Positions 20,747 through 32,704 of a stretch of 64,000 bases of DNA are shown one piece after another. Numbering within the stretch: the first letter of the stretch is position 1; each line of letters begins with the position of its first letter. The stretch spans positions 91,690,707-91,754,706 of the forward strand of contig CP136067.1 in NCBI GenBank assembly GCA_032622095.1, in the 5' to 3' direction. The notes beneath the pieces were generated by a model. That model saw nothing but the letters and a program-made list of their open reading frames with translations, searched no databases and was not told the DNA's origin. Position numbers and translations under genes: made by a program. This stretch comes from Siphonodentalium dalli (Eukaryota; Mollusca; Scaphopoda; Gadilida; Siphonodentaliidae).

Positions 20747-23422
20747 GTCTGGGAGCTGATAGGGGTACCCTTGCACCCCCGGGACTTAACTTTATCCCAC
20801 TCATTGTGTTCCTTATTATGTCCTTCAACTTTTAAGAAATGTTAAAGTGATGTAAAACACTCCGGTAGGGTGATCACACAGAAATGGAGAATAAGTTTTA
20901 CTCAAAGTAGTTAATTTTACGAATATTAATCAAAATTTACAGGTCACACACTGTCATTTTTATATATTAATTACATGCAACGACTCTCGATGGCAAAATC
21001 ATTTGCGTTAGTTTATGGCCGATTGTTGCGTCCCGAATCGAGATGTAAATATTTACAAGTATGCGTAGTTCAGCCGATGATATCTATGGAGTGGCATGGT
21101 GGATTCGTGAAGCTAAGACATAGTGACAATTTATTGGGTAAACTTTTTACTTCCCATCCATGATGGATGCCAAAATTGCCGCCGGAAGTTGAAAATAATT
21201 GTTTTTCACTAATATATTCTTGATAAGTTTATGTTGTTTCGACGTGGTTGAGAAATGTGACTATATTTTGAATTTCGTATATTAACTGATGATTGGAGCA
21301 ATGAAATATGCAATTATTGGGGTCCTGACCACTTCCGATCTCTCAAAAGTTCGATTTTACAGAAAGCGGTATAAAAGTTCACCAAACAAATCACAATTGG
21401 GATTCTAGTCATATTTCAACAAGAAATGAACATAACTTTATGACGTAATTTAGGCATATAATTACCTATGAATATTCCAACTCATTGGAATCAAAATTGT
21501 TACTTTGGCTCAAAATGGCTGCCAAAAAGGCCGCCAACATATGGAAAATGGTAGGCATTGCACCAGCGTGTCCTACAATCGCTTACGAGTTGTGGTTGAT
21601 GCATACAATTGGCTATTCTGCATTCTATACATTGAATACTAACGAATTTGGTAAAAAGTTGATATATCCCGAACATTTTTCTCTGCGTATTCCGAAAAGG
21701 TTGCAAATTGTGACTCACTTGGTTATTATACGTGTTAGTTAATTAACAGACAACTACGTGTTCTATTCTGGTTGTCCCTGGCCAGTTCCGTATGGGGCAT
21801 GACAAATCCATATTAAAGTTGCAGTATAGAATTTTGCCGAGAACCTATTTTGTGATTCTGGCCATATTATTGAAAGGACATGGGCAGGACATTGAGGCGG
21901 AACTGAGATGAACCATAATATGTGGCTATGCTGGCCCATTAGGATAAACAATTGATCAACTGGATACAGGGTGGATGCCCGCACTGGTGCACACAACCAT
22001 GCACCTTACAGTCACTCCATGTATACCGATTCACCTCAAACATGACCATACAGCCAACCTTGTATATCTATACTCTCACCATGGACACCCCACCCACAAC
22101 AATATAGTCACTCCTTGTACATGTATACCTATTCACATCATTCCGGACCATAGAATAACTTTCTGTATAACTATTCATCTCACCTATGATCACACAGTAA
22201 CTCCCTGGCATTCATCCTGTATCCAGTTGATCAATATTTATTATGGTTTATCTCAGTTCCGCTTTGGGGTCATTCGGCCATAAAACATGGCCACCGACAG
22301 CCATCTTTGATTTTACTCTTTGCATGACTAAATCCTTTGGCACGGGCTTCAAGTTCTCAAAGTTCTGCATATCTCCTTTCAATACTATGGCCAGAATCAC
22401 AAAAGAGGTTCTCGGCAAAATTCCATTCTGCAAATTTAAAATGAATTGGTCATGCCCCATACGGAACTGGGGCAGCCAGAATAGAAATGTAGTTGTCAGT
22501 TAATTAACTAACACGTATAAAAACCAAGTGAGTCACAGTTTTGTTACCTTTTCGGAAAACGCCGAGAATAATATTTAGGGATATATGTAAACAAAATCTA
22601 CTTTTACCAAATTTGCTTGCCATTTTGGAAGCCATCTTGAGCAAGTTGGTCTATAAACAATATTTCTGTAATGCCTGTGGTGACAATAGTAACAATTAAC
22701 CATGATACACCAGACATGTTGGTATTCAATGTATAGAAGACAGAATAGCCAAGTTTATACATCAACCACAACTTGTAAGCGATTGCAGGACACGCTGGGG
22801 AAATATCTACCATTTTCCATATTTTGGCGGCCATTTTGGTAGCCATTTTGAGCCAAAGTAACAATTTTTGTTCCAATGAGTTGGAATATTCATAGGTAAT
22901 GATATGCCTCACTTGCATTACAAAGTTATGTGCATTTCTTGTTGATATAATGACTAGAATCCCAATTGTGATTTTTTGTGAAATGTTATACAGCGTTTTG
23001 TAAAATTGAATATTTGTGGGATTGGATAGGACCAGGACCCCAACAGTTGCATATTTCATTGCTACAATGATCAATTAATATAAAAAATGCAAAATAAATT
23101 CACAATTCTCAACCACTTCCAACCAGCATAAACTGATTTAGAAGATATTATTGAAAAAAAGTCATATTTTCAACTTCCGGCGGCCATTTTGGCGGCCATC
23201 TTAGATGGGGAGTTTCAATTTTTCCTATAAAAGTCTTAGCTTCTCGAAAATATATACATTTTACAAGATGGTCCCGCTATAATTTGCATCAAACTGACTT
23301 AGGGCCTAGTCTGGAGTCTAGATGGCCACTTATTTTTCGTCTCAGCATTGCTTAAAAGTTGAAGGACATAATAAGGAAAACAACAGGTGGGGCTGAAAGG
23401 GTACCCCTATCAGCTCCCGGAC
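20747..23422. mobile_element. 2.7-kb foldback transposon with ~1.2-kb inverted arms
   Basis: The ends are inverted copies of GTCYGGGAGCTGATAGGGG. Inward, the arms keep matching: TATGTCCTTCAACTTTTAAG (20,819 / 23,365), CTTCCGGCGGCCATTTTGG (21,170 / 23,180), ATTCCAACTCATTGGAA (21,475 / 22,880), CATACGGAACTGG (21,785 / 22,460) and ATTGATCAACTGGATACAGG (21,950 / 22,220). The centre, 21,979-22,206, is unique. Arms differ at perhaps 15-20% of sites. No transposase frame is present, so the element is non-autonomous. Family unknown; a target duplication could not be confirmed. Confidence 0.8.
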
Positions 23423-23692
23423 TAATATTACATGGAATCTGAATCAGTTATAAACGTATACATTGCAATGGTCTATTATTCATTCTGAGGGGTATATATG
23501 AGCAGATATAGCATGACAAAAGGATAATATAACTGCAGACTAATTCATATTCATTGGTGGAAAATGTTTAGATAATAAGATCAACATGATTGTGTGTTGA
23601 ATGCATTATATATTTGAACATTTTCAAGGGAAATACTCATCAATTATCGTTTAGTATAGAAAGAGTTTAACCCAGCGTAATATATGTTACAG

Positions 23693-23879
23693 TTGTGTGT
23701 CCACATCTGGTGCGAAAGTAATACAGGACCTGAAGCGAGACGCTACAGCTACAACCCCTCTCAGGAAGGTGGAGGTGTCGATCAAAGCGTTTCTATATCG
23801 TTCACCCTTGTTAGCCAAGCTCAGGATTAAATGCATAGTCAAGCTGTGCTTGGTTGGTTCGACGGGCGATTGTGATGAT
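23693..23879 (+). CDS. ZP-domain membrane protein, main ZP-C exon
   Basis: Acceptor TATATGTTACAG, donor GTAAGT. It encodes CVSTSGAKVIQDLKRD, then VEVSIKAFLYRSPLLAKLRI and KCIVKLCLVGSTGDCDD. This is the ZP-C core: a conserved Cys after the previous exon's 'lniitg', the aromatic/hydrophobic 'kaFrf' strand, then 'v.i.C.v.lC......C'. Spacing between the three last cysteines is typical of the domain, which drives polymerisation of extracellular matrix and egg-coat proteins. Enters with one base, exits in phase 0. The donor region is repeated about four more times downstream to 24,180. Confidence 0.9.
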
Positions 23880-24200
23880 GTAAGTATTTCTAATCAGCAG
23901 ACAAACTGTGCTTAGTCCATTCTGATATATATACTGTAATGATGCAAGTAATTCAAATTATCAGTAAAATGTGCTCACTCAGTTCTGATCCGTGCTGATA
24001 TACATGTATATACTGTAATGTTGTTAGTTATTCAAATTAGCGCTATATAAGCTATACTGGAATGTTGTAAGTAATTCAAATTAGCAGTTATACTGCACCT
24101 AGTCGGTTCTAGTCGCAACTGTGATGATGTGAGTTGGTCAAATTAGCAGACAAACTGAGCTTTGACGGTTCTGATGGATACAGTGTTATGGCGTCATTAA
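23880..24200. repeat. Tandem copies of the ZP exon's donor region
   Basis: Diverged units with the pattern ACTGTRATGATGTAAGTAATTC followed by AAATTAGCAGACAAACTG and AGTCRGTTCTGAT recur four times after the real donor (TGTGATGATGTAAGTATTTC). Some still look like usable donors (ATGTTGTAAGTAATT, GATGATGTGAGTTGG). Confidence 0.7.
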
Positions 24201-26204
24201 TATGTATTAAAGGCACGGATGGTCTTGATTGCAGGTTATAAATAAGATATAAACTTACCAAGTTATGAACAATTCTTCAAGAATATACTAATAGTATAGT
24301 AAAATGTTAGTATGAGTAGGATATAATCCACAAATCACATTTGTGCAAGTAGAGCGTGTGTTTATATACAACACATACAGAGTGAGCGATAAGCAAAACA
24401 CGCAACATCGTGGTGACTTTTGGGGGGGGGGGGGAGATTACATGACTCACCGTGACCCATTCAACGCCGAATTATTCAGTGGCGAGGGTTAGCGAGCGCC
24501 ATAACTATGTTGTTTAACCATAGTTCACTCTGTGGGATATCCCGGGTGTTGAAATGCTTTGTTTATCGCACACTATTGTACTGTAACAACACTGCGTACG
24601 ATCTTGTCAATAGCATAATATGTATGTGATATTTATGATTCGTATAAGAATTGTTTAACGGATGTGGCTTATTTTAGCAGCAATACCCATCACAAAGGCC
24701 ATCCGTATATCTGTAACAGTCAGACTGCAAATAACTGCTTCCGATATCAAATGGAATGGCATTCGCAATGCAGGGTCCACACGATTCCCTTGATGCCAAA
24801 CACTCTAAAGTCAGTATTAGAGTACTTATTACACCTCTTGGATATCAGCCAAACATTTGACCGGAAGTACAGTAATGCTCTAATTAATCGACTTCTTAAC
24901 AACAGCAGAATTATGGGTAACTTTTCAGGATTTAGTCGGAAATATGACTTGTTGCCATTCATCGGAAAGCTCTCGGCGAGAGCTTTCCGATAAATGGCAA
25001 CAAGTCATATTTCCGATCAAATCCTCAACAGTTACCCATAATTCTGCTGTGGTTAAGAAGTCGATTAATTAGAGCATTTCTGTATGACATATTCCATGTT
25101 TGGTCTGAAACAACTAATTCCACACTAAATACTGCATGGATGAATTATCATACTATCGGATAATTCAAACTACTTTTTTCTGAAATTTCCGACCAGTGTT
25201 AACTTTGTGGCAAATGTTCAGGGGGTGAGACATTAGCTCGTGTATAAAGGCAAACCGGTGCAATGAGAAGTCACATGATGCACACCTGACATTTTATTAA
25301 TGGGCTCAAATGAAATCACCATGTTAAGATTAATATCAGATACTCTCAAGTATGTCTGTACAGCTTGAACATACTATTCAAACGGTGATGTGAAAATGAA
25401 ATTTAACAGAATTTGGAATTTGGTCTGGCTCGAGGGATTTGATGATGTTTAAAATTACAAAATGCCCCCCCCCCCCAGTTTAGAATATGTCCACAAAGCT
25501 CAAGACATTGCCTGGCGAAAACTGTTATGAACTTCTTTATATAAAGATGGATATTTAGTGCACATCTTCGAGTGATGATCCTTGACTAACAGTTTGTACA
25601 TTCGATTGTTATTGGAGAAATGAAATGTCATGAGTTATTGCAAGATTGAATCTTGTCATAGTCTGTCATTTGCAGAATGAGTCCCCAAAGGGTGAGTTTA
25701 GTGATGCTATCCCGCATAATGGGCTAGCATAACTAAATTCACCCACTGGGGACCTCATTTTGCTCAAACCTCAACTTTATGGGAAACCTAGGATCATATT
25801 GAGTTCTCCAGTCGTAGTTGGTGATGTTCATCCACTGGTCACATCAATTATGCACGTTATCATCTGCTAAGTAGGGGATGTGGACACTCAACTGAAGGGA
25901 ATAAGTAACTAAAAACATTGTTAATTTGAGACTATAAATACTTCCCAGAATTATATAAGAGATCTCCAAAATTTGGGACGAAATTGGAAAGTTGCACGTC
26001 ACCACATATATATACACCATTGTTTTCTCGATATTCCGTGTACATCCAAGGCTCAAATTAGTTTGTTGTATAATAGTATCGATGTTATCCACTTTTTTAA
26101 GCTGAAAGCAGTGAATACAACTATGGACAAAAAATGTTAAATAAGCACATATTTGTAATCATATATATTTTGAAACCTTGTATTTTATTATTGTATATTC
26201 GCAG
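24201..26204. other. ZP intron with a foldback, homopolymers and a MITE remnant
   Basis: A TTAAAGGCACGGATGG motif at 24,207 is the end signature of the TTAA-type MITE found at 44,123. A G-run lies at 24,421-24,434 and a C-run at 25,466-25,477. A foldback with ~105-bp arms lies at 24,866-25,085 (TAATCGACTTCTTAAC and TGACTTGTTGCCAT arms around CGGAAAGCTCTCGGCGAGAG). A MITE related to 12,069-12,360 lies at 25,690-25,765. No gene is supported. Confidence 0.5.
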
Positions 26205-26340
26205 GTCACGACGTGCGCTCCAGCATTTTCTCAGATCACCAACAATGGAGCGGGCAGAAAGAAGCGAGCAGCCGATGATAAATCTGACACCGCCGAGGTG
26301 TTCACAGTTGTTCCTGTCCGCAGTCCATTCGAGACCAATG
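26205..26340 (+). CDS. ZP-domain membrane protein, exon with furin-type cleavage site
   Basis: Acceptor ATATTCGCAG, donor GTGAGT. It encodes VTTCAPAFSQITNNGAGRKK, then RAADDKSDTAEVFTVVP and VRSPFETN. The final ZP-C cysteine lies in TTC and is followed within 20 residues by GRKKR-A, a consensus furin-type cleavage site in the position where ZP proteins are cut before release and polymerisation. Enters in phase 0, exits in phase 1, and joins the transmembrane exon at 28878 in frame. The exon's 3' part and its donor have been copied downstream (26,440, 26,570, 27,200). Confidence 0.9.
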
Positions 26341-26390
26341 GTGAGTGATTGCCATGCATATGTACAAATACTGGATAGTTTATATATATC

Positions 26391-26647
26391 GCTTAATCAC
26401 ACGAGTCCCTAAGCGCTTGGTAACACTCTCCATTATCTACCGCAGGTGTTCGACACATTTGGCGAGTGATCGCCATGCATATAATTATATAATAATAATA
26501 AATAGTTCATATATATCGCTTAATCGCAAGAGTCCCTAAGCGCTTGGTAACACTCTCCATTATCTACCGCAGGTGTTCGACACATTTGGCGAGTGATCGC
26601 CATGCATATAATTATATAATAATAATAAATAGTTCATATATATCGCT
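26391..26647. repeat. 129-bp tandem duplication of exon end and intron start
   Basis: Two tandem ~129-bp units contain CTACCGCAGGTGTTCGACACATTTGGCGAGTGATCGCC in two pieces, aligned to the real exon end CGCAGTCCATTCGAGACCAATGGTGAGTGATTGCC. A third, more diverged unit lies at 27,140-27,240 (GTTCCTGACCGGAGTTCG, then CAAAGGTGAGC). The units create candidate acceptors and donors within the intron. Confidence 0.75.
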
Positions 26648-27139
26648 TAAATTGCTTGGTTTCAAACGTTCTATGTTGGTATTTGGTTCTTCGTGGAACT
26701 TTTCTCTTATAGTGAATAGGTTATGGACACTACATGTTGGTTCTAGGTAAAGAACCAAACAGAGAATCAAATAGGAGATATAGCACAGTAGCAATGTTAT
26801 ATTTTTTGCCCCCGAAACATGCCGAGCATTGCCCTTTGAACATGTTTGGGACTATACAACACACCAGGCGCCTATTTTTAGAAGCAAATTTGATTTTTGA
26901 GACAGTGCAATTTTTTTTTTTTTTTTTTTTTTTTGGATTGGGTGGGATTCTTTAACAGTTTATAATTTTTTCTTACATTTTAAAACAATTTTTATAATAT
27001 TTTTCTACATTCTTTGACAATTTTATCATTTCTAATATGTGTTAAGCCAATGCATTCTCTTATATATGCGAGGCGACCTATGGTCGACTCGCATATATAA
27101 GAGAATGCATTGGCACAGGGCCGTTCTGTTGGGTAAAGG
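26648..27139. mobile_element. SINE-flank type insertion and ~70-bp hairpin
   Basis: 26,648-26,945 is an inverted partial copy of 4,590-4,870 (AGAAGCAAATTTGATTTTTG, long T tract, GGATTGGGTGGGATTC), interrupting the array of exon-end duplications. At 27,049-27,118 is the best copy of the dispersed hairpin family: GCCAATGCATTCTCTTATAT, GCGAGGCGACC, then the complement. Confidence 0.65.
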
Positions 27140-28614
27140 GTTAATCGCAAGAGTCCCTAAGCGCTTGATAACGCTCATCATTATCTATTAAATGTTTTCC
27201 CGGTTCCTGACCGGAGTTCGTTGGGCGCCAAAGGTGAGCAATCGCCGCATATATGCATGTATACGTCGTGTTATCGCATTATTGTTTAAAGGTGTATTAT
27301 CTCTTTGTAAACATGTATTATATAGTTACCGGGGTATAACATATTAGATTTGAATCGAAGACTCCTGTCCGGAAATGCTTCTATCGATTAATATTAATTT
27401 GATTTCGAATATGGTCTGGTCTAAAAAGGTGTGTTTGTTCAGCTAACGAACAATAGTGGTTACTGTTAACAGAGACCAGTAATTTTATTTTACAATTTTG
27501 TCACAAATAAACGTTAATTATACTCATTATCTCTTATATATGTGGAACAAAACAATACAAACAATCTGGGACATTAGACTTTCGGTGCGTAGCCATAGGT
27601 ACAGCCCAGTGTTCTATATCGCAATATGGTATCATCCGAATGGTCTGTTCTAAAAATAGTAACATAAACGGTCCCGATTTAATATTCGAAATAAAATCAA
27701 TATTAATTGATAGAAGCTTTTCCGAACAGGGGTCTTCAGTTCATATCTATTCTTTTATACCCACGCAACTATTTAAAATTTGTTATTTAAAGAGATAATC
27801 CATCTTTAACCCTTTCTAAAATCAATAGATTCTTCCACTCAGCCATAGAAGTATTACGTTCGAAGGATCTATTATTCATCTGGAGGGATGGCAAATCAAT
27901 ACGAGCAGACGACAGACAATTTAAAGTACAACATGCATAAGGAATCCCATTCATTGGTTGGGAATGTTCAGATAATAAGTTCAACCTATATATAGGGTCA
28001 TTTTTCTCAATGAGTATTTAGTAAATAAAGGGTTAAAAATGTTGTATCTTTTCTCTGAACTTTCGGTATAGATTTGGGGGTACATGTATACAATACTAAT
28101 TAAGACAGTGCCGCGTTAACAATGCATGCTTACACAATTTGTCACCAAACACATACACATATAATTGAGCATTTATGTATGCCTCCCGGTCATTTTTATT
28201 AAAATAAATCCTCAATTCTTTAAATGCCACTTTTATACAAGTAATTTGGAAGTTAAATCGTTTCGGCAAGATTCGCGCCGTGCGACAACATATTGTGGAT
28301 ACATTTTTAAATTACTTTGAAATATTATATTACGCTCAATTTTGTGTATAAATTCGGCAGCGTAGACAATAATTTAAACCGAGAGCGGTACATATAACTT
28401 CCGAGAACATGATATGTCGCAGAACAACATTCCAGACATTCAAGTCATTACACAATGTGAACTTTACAATGATAGCCTTCTGGTTCGATTTGTAACTCGC
28501 GACAAAGAAACGAGTGCGATAACTTACCCCTCCTTCACACCGTGCATGTGTGGTTCTGTATTTACTATACACAAACTTTTGATATTCTATTGTATTTATT
28601 ATAATTATTAATTT
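27140..28614. other. ZP intron, no gene seen
   Basis: The third exon-end duplicate is at 27,140-27,240 and a stray satellite copy at 27,955-28,040. Otherwise this is unassigned AT-rich sequence; frames at 27787-27984 and 28336-28647 have no recognisable domain. Confidence 0.4.
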
Positions 28615-28877
28615 TAGCTGATAATTCGTTTCTCGCTGACAATTCATTTCTAACTGATAATTTATTTCTAGCCGATAGTTGAATTCTAGCTTATAATGTC
28701 TCCAGACGATAACTCACTTCTAGATAATAATTTGTTTATTGCCGATAATTCCTTTCAAACTGATAATAAATTTCTCGCTGATAATTCATGTCTGGTCGTT
28801 AAATCATTTCACGAGGATTACTCATTTCTGCCTCATAATTTCTAGCGTATCACTTATTTCTGGATAATTCATTTTAG
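28615..28877. repeat. ~20-bp tandem repeat ending in a splice acceptor
   Basis: About twelve imperfect copies of a unit like GCTGATAATTCATTTCTAGC. Many units end in TTCTAG or similar AG. The last one, GGATAATTCATTTTAG, is the acceptor of the transmembrane exon at 28878. Confidence 0.75.
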
Positions 28878-28998
28878 CAAACACACAGACAAGCACACAG
28901 ACGGAATGTGAGATGTCGCACGAGTTCATCATAGTAATCGTGGTGCTGTGTGTCTTTATCCTCCTCCTTGCCGTCGCATGCGTATTTTTCGCCATGAG
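28878..28998 (+). CDS. ZP-domain membrane protein, transmembrane exon
   Basis: Acceptor ATTCATTTTAG, donor GTATGT. In phase with the furin-site exon it encodes ANTQTSTQTECEMSHEF, then a single hydrophobic helix IIVIVVLCVFILLLAVACVF followed by FAMR. The order ZP-C, basic cleavage site, short spacer, membrane helix, short tail is the standard layout of membrane-anchored ZP proteins. Exits in phase 2. Confidence 0.9.
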
Positions 28999-29834
28999 GT
29001 ATGTATATAGTGGTTGTGTTACATATATGGGACCTCATTCTGAAAATGACAGGCACCTTATCCTCAGGCCTGTCGGTACTTCTCCCACTATGTGATCATT
29101 TGAAAGCGGTTCGGTGCTACGTCCCGTTCCGGTGTATTTACTTTAAAATACGCCCCATTTTGTGTTGAAACTCAGCATCTTTGAAACAATACACACCGAG
29201 AACAGGATGTATAACAACCGAGAACTGGGTGTATAACAACCGATAACGGTATGTATAGCAACCGAGAGCGGGCTGCATAATGACCGAGAACGGGGTGTAT
29301 AACAACCGAGCAGGTGATGCGAGTGAAACCTATAGATAGATGGTCCAAAATTCACCAAAATATTACACATCAAAATTGTATAGCTGCACAGTCATGCGCC
29401 TCCTTTCAAACTTCAACATAATGAAGGCTAAAAGAAACCTATATATAGATAATCCAAATTCATTATAATATCCATATGACCTAGTAATTATTGAAGATTT
29501 ACAACTTATATCTAACACATATGACAAGGTTTGCGTTCAATGTTTGAAGTTTAATTTTGAGGTTGACTATATTGTTTGTCTCTTTTTAATATCAAACATA
29601 CTATGACATGAATGTCTTCATTAACTAATCTCAAGGTAATATGATGTAATCAAAAAGTATTTGATTACATTTAGAACAGTTTTGTATTTGTACATCTTGG
29701 AACAATTATTTGTATTGTATTTGTAATCATCAAGTTGGAAAGTATTCGATTGTAAACAATGCAATCGCTCTATCCCTGGATGTGACACGGCACCCCATTC
29801 AGGAGATTAGTGTGTGGGATTTTGATATCAGAAT
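28999..29834. other. ZP intron with a 25-bp tandem repeat
   Basis: At 29,185-29,325 about six imperfect copies of a 25-bp unit, ACCGAGAACGGGGTGTATAAC, occur. A MITE fragment (GGGACCTCATTCTG) lies at 29,030. The rest is unassigned. Confidence 0.5.
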
Positions 29835-30933
29835 CAGGGATGTGGCTAGAGGGGGTGTGTGTGTCTCACCTTCCCCCCCCCCCCCCCCCAGCAGAGAGCT
29901 ATATTTTCAATAGTTGGAAATTCCTAATTTCAGGTAAAAACAATTTATTGGGGGGAATTTATTGTTTTTCGACCAATATTTGCATATGTTCCTATTTTTT
30001 GTCAAACATTTTGACAGAAATGGTCATCAGTTGGAAATTTTCCAACATTAAGGAGGTGGCAGGTTGGAAATTTCCAACACTTGGAAAGCTTGTGTCCTGG
30101 TCCCTCCCCCATGGCCAGTCAAAAACTTCTAGTTAATTTAAGAAAACAATATTGTCATACAATTGGTCAACATTGTCATTGGAATTGTCATCAGTTGGAA
30201 ATTTTCCAACCTAAGTGGGGGTGTAGGGTTTGAAATTTCCAACAGTAGGAAGGCTTGAGGCTAATCAAGATGTTAGGATTTTGCGATTTTCTTGTTCAGA
30301 TTTCAAACTTTTCGCACACCGGGCCGAACCATGGTCGGTCCGGTGTGTCATTGCCCCATCCACATGGCCAATACAAAACTGCTAATTAGTTTAGCAAAAC
30401 AATATTTTACTACATTTGGTCAAACTTGTAGACATAAATGGTCATCAGTTGATGAGGTTTGAAATTTCCAACACTAGGAAAGCTTCAGTTGAGGCCAGTC
30501 TAGATGCTAGGATTTGCGATTTTCTTGTATAGTTTTCAAAATTTTCTCACACCGGGCCGAACAACCATGGTCGGCCCGGTGTTTCCTGGTCTGTTGTCGG
30601 TAGCTGTGTGCATTTGTCTGGAATTAGATCACTAGTTGTTTTTTTGGGGGGCAATTTTCAGGTTAAAATATCTTAATGTTCTCATACTGGGAAAATAGAA
30701 GCATGGCTTATGAATATATAGGAAATTAGGCCTGAGCATAAGGTATAAGGGGGGTGCAAATGGAATTATGCAAAAAGTTGTGTTGGTGCGATTCCGACTC
30801 AAGGGGGGTGGGTGCAAATGGAATTATGCAAAAAAGTTGTGTTGGTGTGATTCCGACTCAAGGGGGGGGTGCAGTTGGAAATTCCCAAGGTGGACACCCC
30901 CCCCCCAGCGGAGACCCTCTAGCCACACCCTTG
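29835..30933. mobile_element. hAT-type non-autonomous element, copy 1
   Basis: It begins CAGGGATGTGGCTAGAGGG and ends in the inverted CCTCTAGCCACACCCTTG. A perfect 8-bp direct duplication, ATCAGAAT, flanks it (29,827-29,834 and 30,934-30,941). The 8-bp duplication and CAGGG ends are the hAT superfamily hallmark. The interior (~1.1 kb) has G/C homopolymers and repeated AGTTGGAAATTTTCCAAC-like palindromes and no transposase. Copy 2 is at 33,968-35,084. Confidence 0.85.
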
Positions 30934-30954
30934 ATCAGAATTCACACTGTAACG

Positions 30955-31090
30955 TACATACACAGAACGACACGACGTGTAAATGGTTTGTCGATACGGC
31001 ACGAGTGCTGTCGCGGAATGATAGAACGAGAGGCGCTTGCGAGTGCCGTATCGACAAACTCATTTACACATCGTGTCCGTTCTGTGTTTA
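30955..31090. repeat. Foldback of ~48-bp arms
   Basis: ACAGAACGACACGACGTGTA through TTTGTCGATACGGCAC on the left is mirrored by GTGCCGTATCGACAAACT through ACACATCGTGTCCGTTCTGT on the right, with a ~40-bp GC-rich centre. No coding content. Confidence 0.8.
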
Positions 31091-31319
31091 TTACACGCTT
31101 CGCGTCCTAGAATCCGTGCATTAAAATACCGGATTAGAAGGTTTATTCAGGCTCATACAGGGCGTGTTTGTCATGTGTGATGATTCTTTTATTTAAATAG
31201 TTCCAGTTTCCTGGTTGAGGCGAACGTCATTTTACGTCAACGAGATGCGTATAGAACGTACGTTCCATACGGATTTTTAAATATGGAACGGCAATAACAC
31301 TCTACTTCTAGGAACAAGC

Positions 31320-31458
31320 GTGTAATAAATGTATAAATATATGTACGTTATACAGTGTGAATTATGATATATTTTACAAGTACGTGACTGTGTGAATTAT
31401 GATATATCTATATGTACGTTACAATGTGAATTCTGATATATCTATATGTACGTTACAG
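31320..31458. repeat. Tandem copies of the last exon's acceptor region
   Basis: Three imperfect ~52-bp units contain GATATATCTATATGTACGTTA and CAGTGTGAATT. The real acceptor of the final exon, TATGTACGTTACAG at 31,458, is the last of them. Confidence 0.7.
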
Positions 31459-31522
31459 GTACATCCGGAACAGGGGAGATAAATCAGACGATATGCGGAC
31501 TGTTTACAGCGCCAGGTCGTGA
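31459..31522 (+). CDS. ZP-domain membrane protein, last coding exon
   Basis: Acceptor TACGTTACAG. AG from the previous exon plus G makes Arg; the tail is YIRNRGDKSDDMRTVYSARS followed by TGA at 31520-31522, a 21-residue basic cytoplasmic tail. The 3' UTR continues to an AATAAA at 31630-31635. Phase consistency across all six junctions supports the model, but cDNA would be needed to confirm that no extra in-frame exons are skipped. Confidence 0.8.
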
Positions 31523-31629
31523 GAAGGTCACATGTAACAAGAAGACAACTGTAATGAAAAAATGACAATGTAGATGACATCAGGCAGGGATATGACGTAG
31601 AAGGTCTAGAATTGTGTCAATGATATATG

Positions 31630-31635
31630 AATAAA
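31630..31635 (+). promoter_or_regulatory. Polyadenylation signal of the ZP gene
   Basis: Canonical AATAAA about 108 nt after the stop codon. A T-rich stretch follows from ~31,640. Confidence 0.7.
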
Positions 31636-31840
31636 TACTACATTTTTGACTGTCTTCAATTTCAATTTCATAATTGAACTACCTTGCTATTGACATTATA
31701 TGTCACAGGAAGACGCATTGAAGTAATAAAAAATACAACTTTGAACAGGGTGTTTGGGTACCAACAAACAACCGCCGAAATTGAACAGAACAGCATTCTG
31801 TGTTAGTCTATGCGCCGACTGGTGAATGTAAGCTGTTAAC

Positions 31841-32704
31841 GGGTTTCGACGTCTGAGCTATGTCATGAGGTGGAAAGTTTAGATGGACCTCCACAGAGAA
31901 CTACTTAATTGTTAAGCTAGTACACCACATGAAGGAATATATGCTATATGAAGATCATGCACAGCATTCCTATTCGAAAACAATAAAAGTGTCAACAAGA
32001 TGAATTTAATAGAAGTTTTAGAATATACATTTTGGGAAGAGTGTTCTCAGCAAATATACACACTGAGTGGGTATGAATAACTAGTGATCTGAACCAGTAA
32101 AAGACGTCCCTGGCAGTTTAATTTAGTTCAATATTGCCACAAGAATATCAACATTATATATGTTCAGTCTGGAAAATTGTGTTAAAATTGATATAAACCT
32201 TTGGGCTGAGATGAGTTTTAGCCTCACTTTTAAGTCATATGAACCAAATTCCCATCTCTAACACTGTGGCCTATTATCGATTGTTGATTGCTCCCAGCTT
32301 GAGTGGACTGACCTGCATTATACCAACATTGTGCTCGCTCCTTGATATAACAGTTCATGTTTATGTCTTCTCACATTTTTCCACCACACACCTAACAATG
32401 TTGATATTCTAGAAGCAGTATTAAACTCAATTAAATTGCCATTCGAGCCTTTTACTAGTTCAGTTCAGGTACTTGGTGTGACAATTAATCAATTCCACTC
32501 AGTTGGTATTCTTTCTTAGAACGCTCTTCACAAAATGTCCCTTCTAACACTATGACATTTGTATTGGTGTATTGTTGATATGCTTGATGTGGTCTTCGCG
32601 TAGTATATAGTCCTTCATGTGGTGTTCTAGCTTAAAAAATAAGTAGTTTTATGTGTAGGTCCATCTAAACACTCCATCTCCTGATATAGCTTAGATGGAA
32701 ACCC
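31841..32704. mobile_element. ~860-bp element with long imperfect inverted repeats
   Basis: The left end GGGTTTCGACGTCTGAGCTA is mirrored by the right end TAGCTTAGATGGAAACCC. Arms of ~250 bp keep pairing (TTTAGATGGACCT, CACCACATGAAGGA, GAGTGTTCTCAG versus CTAAGAACGCTC). A relative is at 9,520-10,330. No ORF. Confidence 0.7.
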
